The notes beneath the pieces were generated by a model, which saw nothing but the letters and a program-made list of their open reading frames with translations, did not search any database and was not told the DNA's origin. A stretch of DNA of 64,000 nucleotides from assembly GCA_019744975.1 (NCBI GenBank), contig JAIETP010000010.1, positions 186,001 to 250,000 of the forward strand, in the 5' to 3' direction. Below are positions 1 through 7,636 of the stretch, one piece after another. The position numbers and the translations under genes are program-made. The DNA is from Burkholderiales bacterium (GTDB lineage: Bacteria > Pseudomonadota > Gammaproteobacteria > Burkholderiales > SG8-41). Position 1 is the stretch's first letter; the number at the start of each line of letters is the position of its first letter.

Positions 1-1
1 A

Positions 2-556
2 CCCCCGGTCATCACGCGCGAAAAAACCGCACCGGATGCGCCCTCCGTTCCCGCGCCGAAACCCGCCCCTTCGCTGGCCGGCGACATGGCCTCCTACATC
101 GAAGCCCAGCGCCGCGCGCGGGATATCCCCGCGCCGGCCGCGCCCGCTGCTCCTGAAAGTGAAGAAGCCCGCCGCCAGCGCATCATCGCCGGCAATCTCG
201 GCTCATCACGCGAACAGGCCTTCGGCTACGACCCGTCGCGGGGCGGCGGCGTGTTTCAGATCCAGAGCATGAGCCTCGATTACGCGGAGTTCGTGTTCCA
301 TGGCTGGAACAAGGACGTGGGTCGCAATACCAAGCAACTGATCGAAGTGCGCCGCGGCAACAACAGCGACATCCGCCTCGCCGTGGTGCGCAGGATGATT
401 TCCATCATCCGTGACTACGAGCGGGAAGATTTTGTCTGGCATTCACACCGTCTGGGGCGCAGCATTACACTGTCGGCCCGCGCGCGGGATAACGCCGGAC
501 TCGAAGAATTCATGATGCGCGAGTTTTTCTTTATCGACAGTCCGTCGCGGCGCTGA
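2..556 (+). CDS. Hypothetical protein, 5'-truncated by window edge
   Basis: The frame is open from the first bases of the window to a stop at 556, so the N-terminus is missing; the first internal ATG is at 86. What is visible is a proline/alanine-rich linker (runs such as PAPKPAPS and PAPAAPAAPE) followed by a compact region of about 110 residues. That region is rich in aromatic and charged residues, with segments EFVFHGWNKD, RGNNSDIRLAVVRRM and IIRDYEREDFVWH. A flexible linker ahead of a small C-terminal domain is typical of envelope-spanning proteins, but I do not recognise the family. The gene converges on the TetR gene with about ten bases between the stops. Real coding is likely from codon use and the linker-domain layout; the function is unknown. 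Confidence 0.6.
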   Translation, partial: PPVITREKTAPDAPSVPAPKPAPSLAGDMASYIEAQRRARDIPAPAAPAAPESEEARRQRIIAGNLGSSREQAFGYDPSRGGGVFQIQSMSLDYAEFVFHGWNKDVGRNTKQLIEVRRGNNSDIRLAVVRRMISIIRDYEREDFVWHSHRLGRSITLSARARDNAGLEEFMMREFFFIDSPSRR

Positions 557-566
557 CCAGCCAGGC

Positions 567-1166
567 TCAGTGCGACAGCAACTGCCCCGCCATCCAGCGC
601 GCATCGCGCGCGCGTTGCGGCCCGTCATGTTCCGATGCCGTAACCGCACCGTCAAACAGCACCACCAGTGCGCCGGCAGCGGCCGCCGGATTGGGCGCGC
701 CGGCTGCGCGCGCCCACTCGAGGAACCTGGCGTGCATCCACTGGCGCTGCTTTGCTGCGACGGCACGTGCCGGGTGTTTGGGATCGCTCAACTCCACGAC
801 GACATGATGCAGCGGACAGCCGCGAAAATCAGGCGATTTTGCCCACTCCACGACCAGGTCAAAAAACCGCAGCGCGCGTTCGGCAGGCGGAATATCGGCG
901 ACATAAGCCTCGATCCTTGCCCGCGCATCCGTGATGCGGCGTTCGACATGGGCCGCCACCAGATCGTCCTTGCAGCCGAAATGCGAATACAGCGAGGCCT
1001 TGGCCGCACCCGCCTCGGCGAGGACGCGGTCTATGCCCACGGCGCGTACACCCTCACGGTAAAACAGACGGTCGGCAGTATCGAGCAGGCGTTCGCGCAC
1101 GCTGGCCGGCGGGGCGGGTTCAATACGTTGAATATTTTTGGTTTTTTGGCGGCTTTTCGGGGGCAT
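567..1166 (-). CDS. TetR/AcrR-family transcriptional repressor
   Basis: This is a one-component repressor of about 199 residues. The N-terminal helix-turn-helix is clear (LLDTADRLFYREGVRAVGIDRVLAEAGAAKASLYSHFG is its span, with the recognition helix around KASLYSHF). It is followed by a variable all-helical ligand/dimer domain containing DFRGCPLHH, typical of the AcrR-like group that senses small organic compounds. I chose the ATG at 1166 (MPPKSRQK) with AGGA about 10 nt upstream; the longer reading starts from TTG at 1196 inside the promoter. It is divergent from the SDR gene at 1277, and two matching palindromes lie between them. It most likely represses itself and the SDR gene and is released by an SDR-related substrate. 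The ligand is unknown. Confidence 0.9.
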   Translation of the reverse strand: MPPKSRQKTKNIQRIEPAPPASVRERLLDTADRLFYREGVRAVGIDRVLAEAGAAKASLYSHFGCKDDLVAAHVERRITDARARIEAYVADIPPAERALRFFDLVVEWAKSPDFRGCPLHHVVVELSDPKHPARAVAAKQRQWMHARFLEWARAAGAPNPAAAAGALVVLFDGAVTASEHDGPQRARDARWMAGQLLSH

Positions 1167-1189
1167 GGCGGTGTTTTTTCCTGTCAGGC

Positions 1190-1218
1190 TTGACAATACA
1201 GACAGACCTGTCTACAGT
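1190..1218 (+). promoter_or_regulatory. Promoter of the SDR gene
   Basis: A consensus -35 TTGACA at 1190-1195, a 17-bp spacer and a -10 TACAGT at 1213-1218 are seen. Operator 1 lies inside the spacer and operator 2 begins about ten bases after the -10, the expected position for TetR-type repression. Confidence 0.7.
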
Positions 1219-1221
1219 CAA
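1193..1221 (-). promoter_or_regulatory. Promoter of the TetR gene, overlapping and opposed to the SDR promoter
   Basis: On the minus strand a -35 TTGACT (1221-1216), a 17-bp spacer and a -10 TATTGT (1198-1193) are present. The two promoters interlock, so one repressor bound to operator 1 would block both. The predicted start site falls about 20 nt upstream of the chosen ATG at 1166. Confidence 0.6.
1200..1213. promoter_or_regulatory. TetR operator O1
   Basis: The palindrome AGACAG-AC-CTGTCT sits in the spacers of both divergent promoters. Its core AGACAGNNCTGTCT is the same as in O2. The centres are 31 bp apart, about three helical turns, so two dimers could bind on one face of the DNA. Confidence 0.7.
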
Positions 1222-1227
1222 GCCACT

Positions 1228-1247
1228 GATAGACAGTTCTGTCTATC
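1228..1247. promoter_or_regulatory. TetR operator O2
   Basis: A perfect palindrome with 9-bp arms and a 2-bp centre (GATAGACAG-TT-CTGTCTATC) lies at the expected start of the SDR transcript. It shares the AGACAGNNCTGTCT core with O1. Confidence 0.75.
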
Positions 1248-1276
1248 TGCTATCACAGTCAAGGGAGTTCAGGAAC

Positions 1277-2023
1277 ATGAGTTACTCAATCAAAGGCAGG
1301 ATCGCGCTGGTGACCGGCGCCAATCGCGGCATCGGTGAAGCCATTGTCGATGCACTGGTCGCCGCAGGCGCCAAAAAAGTCTACGCCGCGGCACGCAACA
1401 CCAAGGATCTGGCGCCGCTGACCGCGCGGCACGGTTCGCGCATCGTCGCGCTGCGGCTCGACGTCACCGATCCGGCGCAGATTGCAGCCGCCGCCAAGGC
1501 CGCACCCGATGTGCAACTGCTGGTCAATAACGCGGGTTTTGCCGGCCACACCGGCGGCGCCTTCACTGATCCGGAATGGATCACCTCCGGACGCCGCGAA
1601 ATGGAAGTCAATTTCTTCGGCACCTTTGCATTGACCCAGGCCTTTGCGCCGGTGCTGGCCAAAAATGGCGGCGGTGCGGTGGTCAATATCGCATCCATCG
1701 CCTCGCTGGTGAATTTTGCGCTGTTCGCTTCATACAGCGCGTCGAAGGCCGCAGCGCACTCGCTGACACAGGCGACACGCGCGATGCTCAAGGTTCAGGG
1801 CACGCGGGTGTTCGGCGTTTATCCCGGTCCGATCGACACGCGGATGGCCAAGGACGTTCCCTTCGACAAGACTTCGCCTGCTGATGCAGCACGCGCCATC
1901 ATTGCCGGGATTGAAGCCGGCTCCGAGGAAATCTTCCCCGATCCGATGAGCCAGGCCATGGGTGCGGCTTATCTTGCCAGCCCAAAGGAACTGGAACGCC
2001 AGGCCTCCGCCACTCCTGCCTGA
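1277..2023 (+). CDS. SDR-family NAD(P)-dependent oxidoreductase
   Basis: A classical short-chain dehydrogenase/reductase of 248 residues, a normal length for the family. The Rossmann motif TGANRGIG is at residues 13-20, NNAG is near residue 82, the catalytic Ser is in NIASIAS, and the YSASK tyrosine/lysine pair is near residue 153. The PGPIDTRM segment after the active site is typical. Start ATG 1277 has AGGGAG nine bases upstream; an in-frame TTG further upstream lies within the promoter and is rejected. The substrate cannot be read from sequence. It is probably controlled by the divergent TetR protein and may be followed in the same transcript by the PPOX-family gene. Confidence 0.92.
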   Translation: MSYSIKGRIALVTGANRGIGEAIVDALVAAGAKKVYAAARNTKDLAPLTARHGSRIVALRLDVTDPAQIAAAAKAAPDVQLLVNNAGFAGHTGGAFTDPEWITSGRREMEVNFFGTFALTQAFAPVLAKNGGGAVVNIASIASLVNFALFASYSASKAAAHSLTQATRAMLKVQGTRVFGVYPGPIDTRMAKDVPFDKTSPADAARAIIAGIEAGSEEIFPDPMSQAMGAAYLASPKELERQASATPA

Positions 2024-2040
2024 GCTGAAACAAAACATAA

Positions 2041-2076
2041 TGCCACTCGCGCAGCGATGCGCTCGTGGCGTTTGAC
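2041..2076 (+). terminator. Imperfect hairpin after the SDR gene
   Basis: GCCAC...GTGGC arms with an inner GCGCA/TGCGC pairing and a short T-run follow the SDR stop. The stem is interrupted and the T-run is only three bases, so this is a weak terminator or attenuator at best. Confidence 0.3.
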
Positions 2077-2096
2077 CACCGCCCCCCGGAGCCGCC

Positions 2097-2726
2097 ATGA
2101 CACAAACCCTCCGTTATGCCAGTGATGTCGCTTTCACGTCGACGATCAAGGAAATCCAGACGCGCAAAGGCTCACGCCACGCTTACGCGCGAATGGAAAG
2201 CGGTGATGGCTGGGGCACGACAATCACGCCGGACCTCGCTGCGTTTATCGGTGAGCAAACCAGCGTATTTCTCGGCACCGCCAATGCGGAAGGCCAGCCC
2301 TACATCCAGCATCGTGGTGGCCCTCCGGGTTTTTTGCATGTAATCGATGACAAGACCATCGCTTTTGCCGATTTCCGCGGCAACCGCCAGTTCATCACGC
2401 AGGGAAATCTGGCGGAAAACCCCAAAGCGCATCTTTTCCTGATCGACTACGCCCAGCGCAGGCGTGTCAAAGTCTGGGGTGAAGCTCGCGTCATCGAGAA
2501 CGATGCCGGGTTGCTGGCGAAATTGATGCCGCCGGATTATCAATCGCGGGGCGAGCAGGTCATCCTGCTCAAGGTGCAGGCTTGGGATGCAAACTGTCCG
2601 CAGCATATTCCGCAGCGCCTTGAAGCGGCGGATGTGGCGCGCCTGCTTGAACAGCGCGACCGGCGCATTGCCGAACTCGAAACCGAACTCGCCGCTTTAA
2701 AAGGCAGGCAATCCCGGGAGCATTAA
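2097..2726 (+). CDS. Pyridoxamine 5'-phosphate oxidase-like flavin-binding protein
   Basis: A 209-residue protein of the PPOX/FMN-binding split-barrel superfamily. Residues about 40-150 carry the usual pattern: FLGTANAEGQPYIQHRGG, then FADFRGNRQFITQGNLAENP, then AHLFLIDYAQRRRVKVWGEA. The C-terminus (VARLLEQRDRRIAELETELAAL) is a predicted coiled coil, likely for oligomerisation. Such proteins bind FMN or F420 and often reduce small organics or act as general-stress flavoproteins; the substrate is not evident. GGAG lies six bases before the ATG. It follows the SDR gene on the same strand with a 73-bp gap and may be co-induced. It should not be called PdxH on this evidence. Confidence 0.85.
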   Translation: MTQTLRYASDVAFTSTIKEIQTRKGSRHAYARMESGDGWGTTITPDLAAFIGEQTSVFLGTANAEGQPYIQHRGGPPGFLHVIDDKTIAFADFRGNRQFITQGNLAENPKAHLFLIDYAQRRRVKVWGEARVIENDAGLLAKLMPPDYQSRGEQVILLKVQAWDANCPQHIPQRLEAADVARLLEQRDRRIAELETELAALKGRQSREH

Positions 2727-2760
2727 AAAGCCCGGCACGATAACCCCGCCACTGCGCCGC

Positions 2761-3726
2761 TTATTGCGCCTTGATCCCGCCCTGCTTGATCACGCGACGC
2801 CACTGTTCGCTCTCATTGCGGATGTGCGCGGTGAATTCCGCGGGCTTTGAGCCGATACCTTCGGAGCCATCGGCAACGAGGTGTTTCATCATCGCCGGGG
2901 CCTGCACGGCTTTGGCGGTTTCGGCGGCGATCCTGTCGACAATGGCTTTGGGCGTGGCCTTGGGTGCGAGCAGGCCGTACCAGTTGACGACGACGACACC
3001 GGGCACACCGGCTTCGGCCATGGTCGGGGTGTCGGGCATCGCCGGCGCGCGTTTGCCCGTCGAGACCGCCAGTGCGCGCAGCCGGTTGTTCTTGATGTGA
3101 CCCTGTGCCGAGATGATGGTTGCAAACGAGAAACTGATGCGACCGCCAACGAGGTCGGCGTAGGCCGCGCCCATGCCCTTGTACGGTACGTGGAGCAGTT
3201 TTGTCCCGGTGGCGATGCCCAGCAGTTCGGTGGTCATGTGGATCGGGCTGCCGATGCCGGATGAGGCGTAAGTCAATTTGTCCGGATTCGCCTTCGCGTG
3301 TTTGACGAACTCCAGCGCTGATTTGGCCGGCAACGCCGGGTGCACCACCAGCACGTAACCTTGCGCGGTGACTTGCGACACCGGCAAAAAGTCGCGCACA
3401 GGGTCGAGCGGGGATTTGTAGAGCAGCGGATAAATCACCGTGGTGGCGCTGCTCATCATCAGCGTATGCCCGTCCGGCGCTGCGCTGTTGAGAATTTCGA
3501 GCGCAATCAGGCTGCCCGCGCCGGGACGGTTGTCGACGACCACGCTCTGCCCCAGCGCCTCGGTGAAACTGTTCGCGACCGTGCGCGCGACGCTGTCCAT
3601 GCCGCCGCCCGCCGCCAGCGGCACGATCACACGCATCGGTCGACTGGGGAAAGATTGGGCGTGGGCAAACGCTGTCAGAAAAACGCAGGTCAGCGCCAGC
3701 ATCCTGATGCAGGTTTTGGTGTTCAT
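2761..3726 (-). CDS. Bug/TctC-family periplasmic substrate-binding protein
   Basis: A 321-residue Bug-type solute receptor of tripartite tricarboxylate transporters. It has a signal peptide (MNTKTCIRMLALTCVFLTAF, cleaved after AHA) and then the family hallmarks: FPSRPMRVIVPLAAGGGMDSVAR, VVDNRPGAG, AAPDGHTLMM, and the GxGSPIHMTTELL loop that contacts the carboxylate. I chose ATG 3726, which has GGAGGAG upstream; the longer reading adds 30 basic residues ahead of the signal. No TctA/TctB membrane genes lie nearby, the usual situation for orphan Bug receptors. The ligand is probably a small carboxylic acid. Confidence 0.93.
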   Translation of the reverse strand: MNTKTCIRMLALTCVFLTAFAHAQSFPSRPMRVIVPLAAGGGMDSVARTVANSFTEALGQSVVVDNRPGAGSLIALEILNSAAPDGHTLMMSSATTVIYPLLYKSPLDPVRDFLPVSQVTAQGYVLVVHPALPAKSALEFVKHAKANPDKLTYASSGIGSPIHMTTELLGIATGTKLLHVPYKGMGAAYADLVGGRISFSFATIISAQGHIKNNRLRALAVSTGKRAPAMPDTPTMAEAGVPGVVVVNWYGLLAPKATPKAIVDRIAAETAKAVQAPAMMKHLVADGSEGIGSKPAEFTAHIRNESEQWRRVIKQGGIKAQ

Positions 3727-3821
3727 GGGCTCCTCCGGTAAATTCTTTTTATTGGTGTGGAGCACAAGATGCCACGGAACCAGCGCCGCTCGCAACCGTC
3801 GAGATCGACTGATCAAGACGG

Positions 3822-3856
3822 CTCAAAAAGAAAACGGGGCCCTCAGGCCCCGTTCT
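3822..3856 (-). terminator. Rho-independent terminator of the PanE-like gene
   Basis: A perfect 9-bp stem (AACGGGGCC / GGCCCCGTT) with a 4-nt loop at 3833-3854, followed on the minus strand by TTTTCTTTTT. It lies about 20 nt past the stop of the minus-strand gene at 3876. Confidence 0.85.
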
Positions 3857-3875
3857 CATACCCCTCCCTTGAAAA

Positions 3876-4976
3876 TCAGGCGCCGGCCAAAGCCTCTACC
3901 GCGAACACCGGCTCTGCGCTTTTCGCACGATTTTTCTCCAACCGCGCATCCACCAGTTCGACAATCCCGTCCAGCACCGCGCACTCCGTGCCGCGCTGCC
4001 AGGCAATGCGCTGCACCAGGCTGTCGACTCGCTCGATGTGTTCCGCTCCGCCGAACAGCGCGCGGGCCGCCGAGGACGGTTTGCCCAGACTTGCCGCCGC
4101 CTTCGCATATTTCTCGAACGGCACCAGATCGTCGGCGTCAGCACCCAGCGTCATGCACAAGCCGGCCGCCCATTCATAGACACGGCGTGACAGATCAAGG
4201 TTGCCATGTACCGCTTCGCGGATGGGGATCATGTCGTGTGAGCGCACACAGCGGTAGTTGCCGGCGATCAGCATCGGCCACTTGGCCAGCGGCACGAAAA
4301 TGGAGTCGTGCACCTTGAGTCTGACCGGAATTTCGATCGCCGTGCCGTCGACCATAAAACGCGCGGCGTCGATATCGGCTTCGAGCCGACGCAGGATGGC
4401 GTTATGTTCATCTTTCTCGAAACGCGCCGCCTTGAAATTGGTCGGCAGGCCGACCTGCAGCACGTTTTTCGCGCAATCCGGCGGACGGAACGCCTGCGGA
4501 TCGGGGCTCGCCAATGAAATCAGTGCGGGATCAAAACCGTCCCACACCGAAGCATCCGTGTAGCTGCCCTTCAAGGCATTGACCGCCAGACCGGGCAGGC
4601 GGCGCAGATAGGCGAGCGGCGGCATGTTCATGATGGCAAGGCAGGGTTTGCGCGAGTGCGCGATGCGGCGCATCAGCCCGCGCACACCCGGGGTGCCGTA
4701 CTGCGCCTCCTGCATGGCAAGCACGATCAGGTCGTACCCGACAGGGTCGACTTCATCGGGGGTGGTCGCACAGAGCATGCCCGGCAGGTCGCAGGAGGCG
4801 ATCTCGAGCGGCAGCGGCTGGTCACGCAGCGGAAAACGCACGCGGGTACCTTCGCGATTGATCAGACGGGCGGTGGGTGCGGTACACACCAGCGAGACGC
4901 CGTGCCCTGCCATCAGCAGCTTGGTGCCCAGCAGGGAGCCATAGGACGCGCCCAGTATCAGAATTTTGTATTTCAT
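3876..4976 (-). CDS. Ketopantoate reductase (ApbA/PanE)-like dehydrogenase
   Basis: A 366-residue NAD(P)-binding 6-phosphogluconate-dehydrogenase-like protein. The N-terminus KILILGASYGSLLGTKLLMAGH is the dinucleotide-binding fold and residues 84-90 (LIVLAMQ) form the following strand. A helical C-terminal domain begins near residue 220. PanE enzymes are usually about 300 residues, so this is a longer relative. The canonical catalytic Lys/Glu positions cannot be verified by eye. It is divergent from the XRE regulator at 5193, which may control it. True pantoate synthesis is unlikely; a hydroxy- or keto-acid substrate is more plausible. Confidence 0.7.
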   Translation of the reverse strand: MKYKILILGASYGSLLGTKLLMAGHGVSLVCTAPTARLINREGTRVRFPLRDQPLPLEIASCDLPGMLCATTPDEVDPVGYDLIVLAMQEAQYGTPGVRGLMRRIAHSRKPCLAIMNMPPLAYLRRLPGLAVNALKGSYTDASVWDGFDPALISLASPDPQAFRPPDCAKNVLQVGLPTNFKAARFEKDEHNAILRRLEADIDAARFMVDGTAIEIPVRLKVHDSIFVPLAKWPMLIAGNYRCVRSHDMIPIREAVHGNLDLSRRVYEWAAGLCMTLGADADDLVPFEKYAKAAASLGKPSSAARALFGGAEHIERVDSLVQRIAWQRGTECAVLDGIVELVDARLEKNRAKSAEPVFAVEALAGA

Positions 4977-5007
4977 ATGATCTCCTTCGGTGGCTTTCTC
5001 GGTTACG

Positions 5008-5049
5008 GCCTCTGCTTCACAGCCTCTGCTTCACGGCCTCTGTTTGCCG
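5008..5049. repeat. 14-bp tandem repeat in the PanE-like/XRE intergenic region
   Basis: GCCTCTGCTTCACA is repeated as GCCTCTGCTTCACG and then as a degenerate third copy, with a strict 14-bp period. The same 14-bp spacing separates two TTTCACAA boxes further downstream, so these may be regulator half-sites. Confidence 0.6.
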
Positions 5050-5096
5050 TCTTGCAATGCATCATAGGTAATAAATATGCAAAAATCGCGAAAAAT

Positions 5097-5125
5097 TTGA
5101 CAATAGAAATTTCACAATGTTAATT
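5097..5125 (+). promoter_or_regulatory. Candidate promoter of the XRE gene
   Basis: TTGACA at 5097-5102, a 17-bp spacer and TTAATT at 5120-5125 in a locally AT-rich stretch. The -10 match is only moderate. Confidence 0.45.
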
Positions 5126-5175
5126 TCACAAATATCAGCATTTCAAGGCCCGTTTTCACAGGCCCTGTTTCACAA
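5108..5175. promoter_or_regulatory. Array of TTTCACA(A) boxes upstream of the XRE gene
   Basis: AATTTCACAA occurs at 5108-5117 and again at 5122-5131. Related TTTCACA boxes follow at 5154-5160 and 5168-5174. They overlap the candidate promoter and leader, the position expected for an autoregulatory operator. Confidence 0.45.
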
Positions 5176-5192
5176 CGAGGGGCACCGCCGCC

Positions 5193-6752
5193 ATGAGCCA
5201 GCACACCCGCCAAAGCCACTTCCTCGGCACCAAACTGCGCGCGCTGCGCAAACGCAACGGCCTCACGCTGGAAGAATTGTCCGCGCGCTGCGTCCAGCAG
5301 GATCCGCAGAAAGCACCGTCGGTTTCCTATCTGAGCATGATCGAGAGCGGCAAACGCGTACCCTCGGCCGAGGTGCTGGACCTGTTGTCGGCGCTGTTCC
5401 AGCGCGAACCGCGCTGGTTCCTCGACAACAATCCGGAAACTGATTCCCCGGTCGCCACGCAACGCAGCGGTGGCGCGGCGACGGTGCCGCTGGAACCGGC
5501 CTTCCTGTTTTCGAAGGAACTGCTGCAGGCGGCGATCCCCGAACTGCTGGCGCAGACCGGTACCACCGGGCAGCAATTCGCGCACCTGCTGATCCGCTCG
5601 CACCAGGAGATGTCGCGCAACGATTTTCCCGACCTCGAACGCGCCGCGGAGAATATCGGCCAGCGCAAATTCCCGCTCGACGTCGAAGACCTGATGAAGC
5701 TGTGCCGCCACCATGGCCTGAAGCTGCACTGGTTCGAGCGCAAACCCGTGCTCGCACGCGACAAGGATCGCGCGCTGCGCAGCATGGTGCGCTCGTTCTA
5801 TGAAGCCCCGAACACGATTTATCTCAATCGCACCCTGGAATCCGATCCGGCGCGGCTGAAGTTCGACATCGCCTCCCACGTCGGCCACAAGATCCTGCAC
5901 GATGGCGACGGCCTGAAGGCGGCACACGCCACCGGCGGCGAGATGGGCGGCAGCCCCGAAGGCAGTGCCGGCGCCGGCATGAGCCCGCAGGATGTGCTGC
6001 ACGCATGGCGCGATTTCGAGTGCAGTTTTTTTGCCGGCGCGCTGCTCTGCCCCAAGGTGCCGTTCCGGCGCTTCCTCACGCGCGAGTCCTACCGCGTCGA
6101 GGCTGGGGAAAAGATCGAGCTCACGCCGGCGGCCGTGATGCGGCGCATGACCAAGGTGTCACCGTATCCGTACTGGCATTTCTTTGACGCCTATCCGCCC
6201 GGCTTTCTGCGTGCGGTGTACCGCGGCAACGGCATCCCGCTGCCCTGGGGCAACATGGCGCAGGTGAGTGATCCCTGTCCGAACTGGGCGGTGTTCCGCA
6301 TGCTCGACGAAACCCGCGGCCCGGATCGCGGCTCGCAGATCTCAGTGCTGCGCGACGGCAACCAGTCTCTGCTCTATTGCTGCCACTCGCGGCGCACCGC
6401 GGACATGGCCGGCAATCCGCACGTGTTGTCGGTCGGCATCGACCTGGTGCCGGCGCTTCGCTCGCATACCGGCGATGCCGACAGCCTGGTCGCGGAAATC
6501 ACCGAGGAATGCGTGCGTCACCGCGGTCAGGGAAAAATCCCCGCGGCCGCAGCCGAGGCCATTCGTGCCGTGGCGCGGGTGCTGAACATCGCCTGGATCG
6601 AGGATGCCCTGCTGCGCCCCGCCCGCGTGATCTGCCCGCGCAGCAGCAACTGCCCGCGCACGGAACACTGCAACGGCGTCGGCAACCCGCGCGCACGCGA
6701 GATCACCGATGTCCGTCAGGAAATCATCCAGGAGTCCCGGCGCAGGCGCTGA
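5193..6752 (+). CDS. XRE-family regulator with degenerate IrrE-type domain (ScfR/RamB-like layout)
   Basis: A 519-residue regulator. Residues 8-65 form an XRE helix-turn-helix (LGTKLRALRKRNGLTLEELSA, then SVSYLSMIESGKRVPSAEVL). The middle region resembles the IrrE/DUF955 metallopeptidase fold, but where HExxH is expected the sequence is S-H-V-G-H (in FDIASHVGHKILH), so zinc protease activity is probably lost. A cysteine cluster near the C-terminus (CPRSSNCPRTEHC) matches the short-chain-fatty-acyl regulator group (COG3800 type), whose members sense acyl-CoA and control carboxylate metabolism. GAGGGG precedes the ATG. It is divergent from the PanE-like gene. The ligand is inferred only from family likeness. 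Confidence 0.8.
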   Translation: MSQHTRQSHFLGTKLRALRKRNGLTLEELSARCVQQDPQKAPSVSYLSMIESGKRVPSAEVLDLLSALFQREPRWFLDNNPETDSPVATQRSGGAATVPLEPAFLFSKELLQAAIPELLAQTGTTGQQFAHLLIRSHQEMSRNDFPDLERAAENIGQRKFPLDVEDLMKLCRHHGLKLHWFERKPVLARDKDRALRSMVRSFYEAPNTIYLNRTLESDPARLKFDIASHVGHKILHDGDGLKAAHATGGEMGGSPEGSAGAGMSPQDVLHAWRDFECSFFAGALLCPKVPFRRFLTRESYRVEAGEKIELTPAAVMRRMTKVSPYPYWHFFDAYPPGFLRAVYRGNGIPLPWGNMAQVSDPCPNWAVFRMLDETRGPDRGSQISVLRDGNQSLLYCCHSRRTADMAGNPHVLSVGIDLVPALRSHTGDADSLVAEITEECVRHRGQGKIPAAAAEAIRAVARVLNIAWIEDALLRPARVICPRSSNCPRTEHCNGVGNPRAREITDVRQEIIQESRRRR

Positions 6753-6783
6753 CGGCGGACTGCGGAAAAATGCTCCGCTGCAC

Positions 6784-7509
6784 CTACAGCATCGCCCCCG
6801 GCTTCGTCAGCGCCTCTTCCGTCAGGTGGCGGATCAGCCAGGCGCAGGCTTCGTCCACTGAATCCGTGCGATAAACCAGATCCACGTCACGGGCGTCGAT
6901 GGTGCCGTGGCGCACCAGCGCATCAAAGTTGATCACTTCCTTCCAATACTCGTTGCCGAACAGCACGATCGGCATCGGTTTGGTCAGGCGCCGCGTCTGC
7001 ACCAGGGTCAGCATTTCGAACAGTTCGTCGAGCGTGCCGTAACCGCCGGGAAACACGATCAGCGCCTTGGTCATGTAGGCGAGCCAGAACTTACGCATGA
7101 AAAAGTAGTGAAAATGGAAGGCGAGCTCGCGCGTCACGTGCGGATTGACACCTTCTTCACGGGGCAGCGAGATGGTCAGGCCGACGTTGCGGCCGCGTGC
7201 CTCCGAAGCGCCGCGGTTGGCGGCTTCCATGATGCCCGGCCCGCCGCCGGTGCAGACCACGAAGCGGCGACCACCTTCCGGGTCCAGCCCCTTGGACCAC
7301 TGCGTCATGCGGAATGCCAGTTCACGCGCCGCCTCGTACCACTTAGAACCCGCGGCAAAACGCGCCGACCCGAAAAACACGATGGTGTCCTCGATACCCT
7401 CGGCTTCGAGGCGGCGTTTTGGCTCGAGGTACTCAGCGAGGATGCGCAGCTCGCGCGCGTCCGGGCTGTTCATGAATTCGGGATTGCGATAAGCCTTGAT
7501 CGGTTTCAA
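6784..7509 (-). CDS. LOG-family protein (nucleoside 5'-monophosphate phosphoribohydrolase-like)
   Basis: A 241-residue member of the LOG/TIGR00730 Rossmann family. The signature PGGYGTLDELFE is near residue 154 and CTGGGPGIMEAANRGA near residue 86; both are the nucleotide-binding and catalytic elements that split N6-modified AMP into base and ribose phosphate. It was formerly mis-annotated as lysine decarboxylase. The start is TTG at 7509 with GGAG seven bases upstream; the KPIKAYRNPEFMNSPDAR leader it adds looks like conserved family sequence, so this is preferred to the ATG at 7473. It converges on the XRE gene with 31 bp between. The role may be cytokinin-like nucleotide turnover or general AMP hydrolysis. 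Confidence 0.88.
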   Translation of the reverse strand: MKPIKAYRNPEFMNSPDARELRILAEYLEPKRRLEAEGIEDTIVFFGSARFAAGSKWYEAARELAFRMTQWSKGLDPEGGRRFVVCTGGGPGIMEAANRGASEARGRNVGLTISLPREEGVNPHVTRELAFHFHYFFMRKFWLAYMTKALIVFPGGYGTLDELFEMLTLVQTRRLTKPMPIVLFGNEYWKEVINFDALVRHGTIDARDVDLVYRTDSVDEACAWLIRHLTEEALTKPGAML

Positions 7510-7636
7510 TGCGGCGCTCCGGCGTCTGGTATCGGTGATAGCATAAGGTTACCACCCGGAAGCAGGGTATTCGTTCGAACCACCCGAACATCCAGGGCAC
7601 GGGCGGACCATTAAAATAAATAACACCGTAGGAGAC

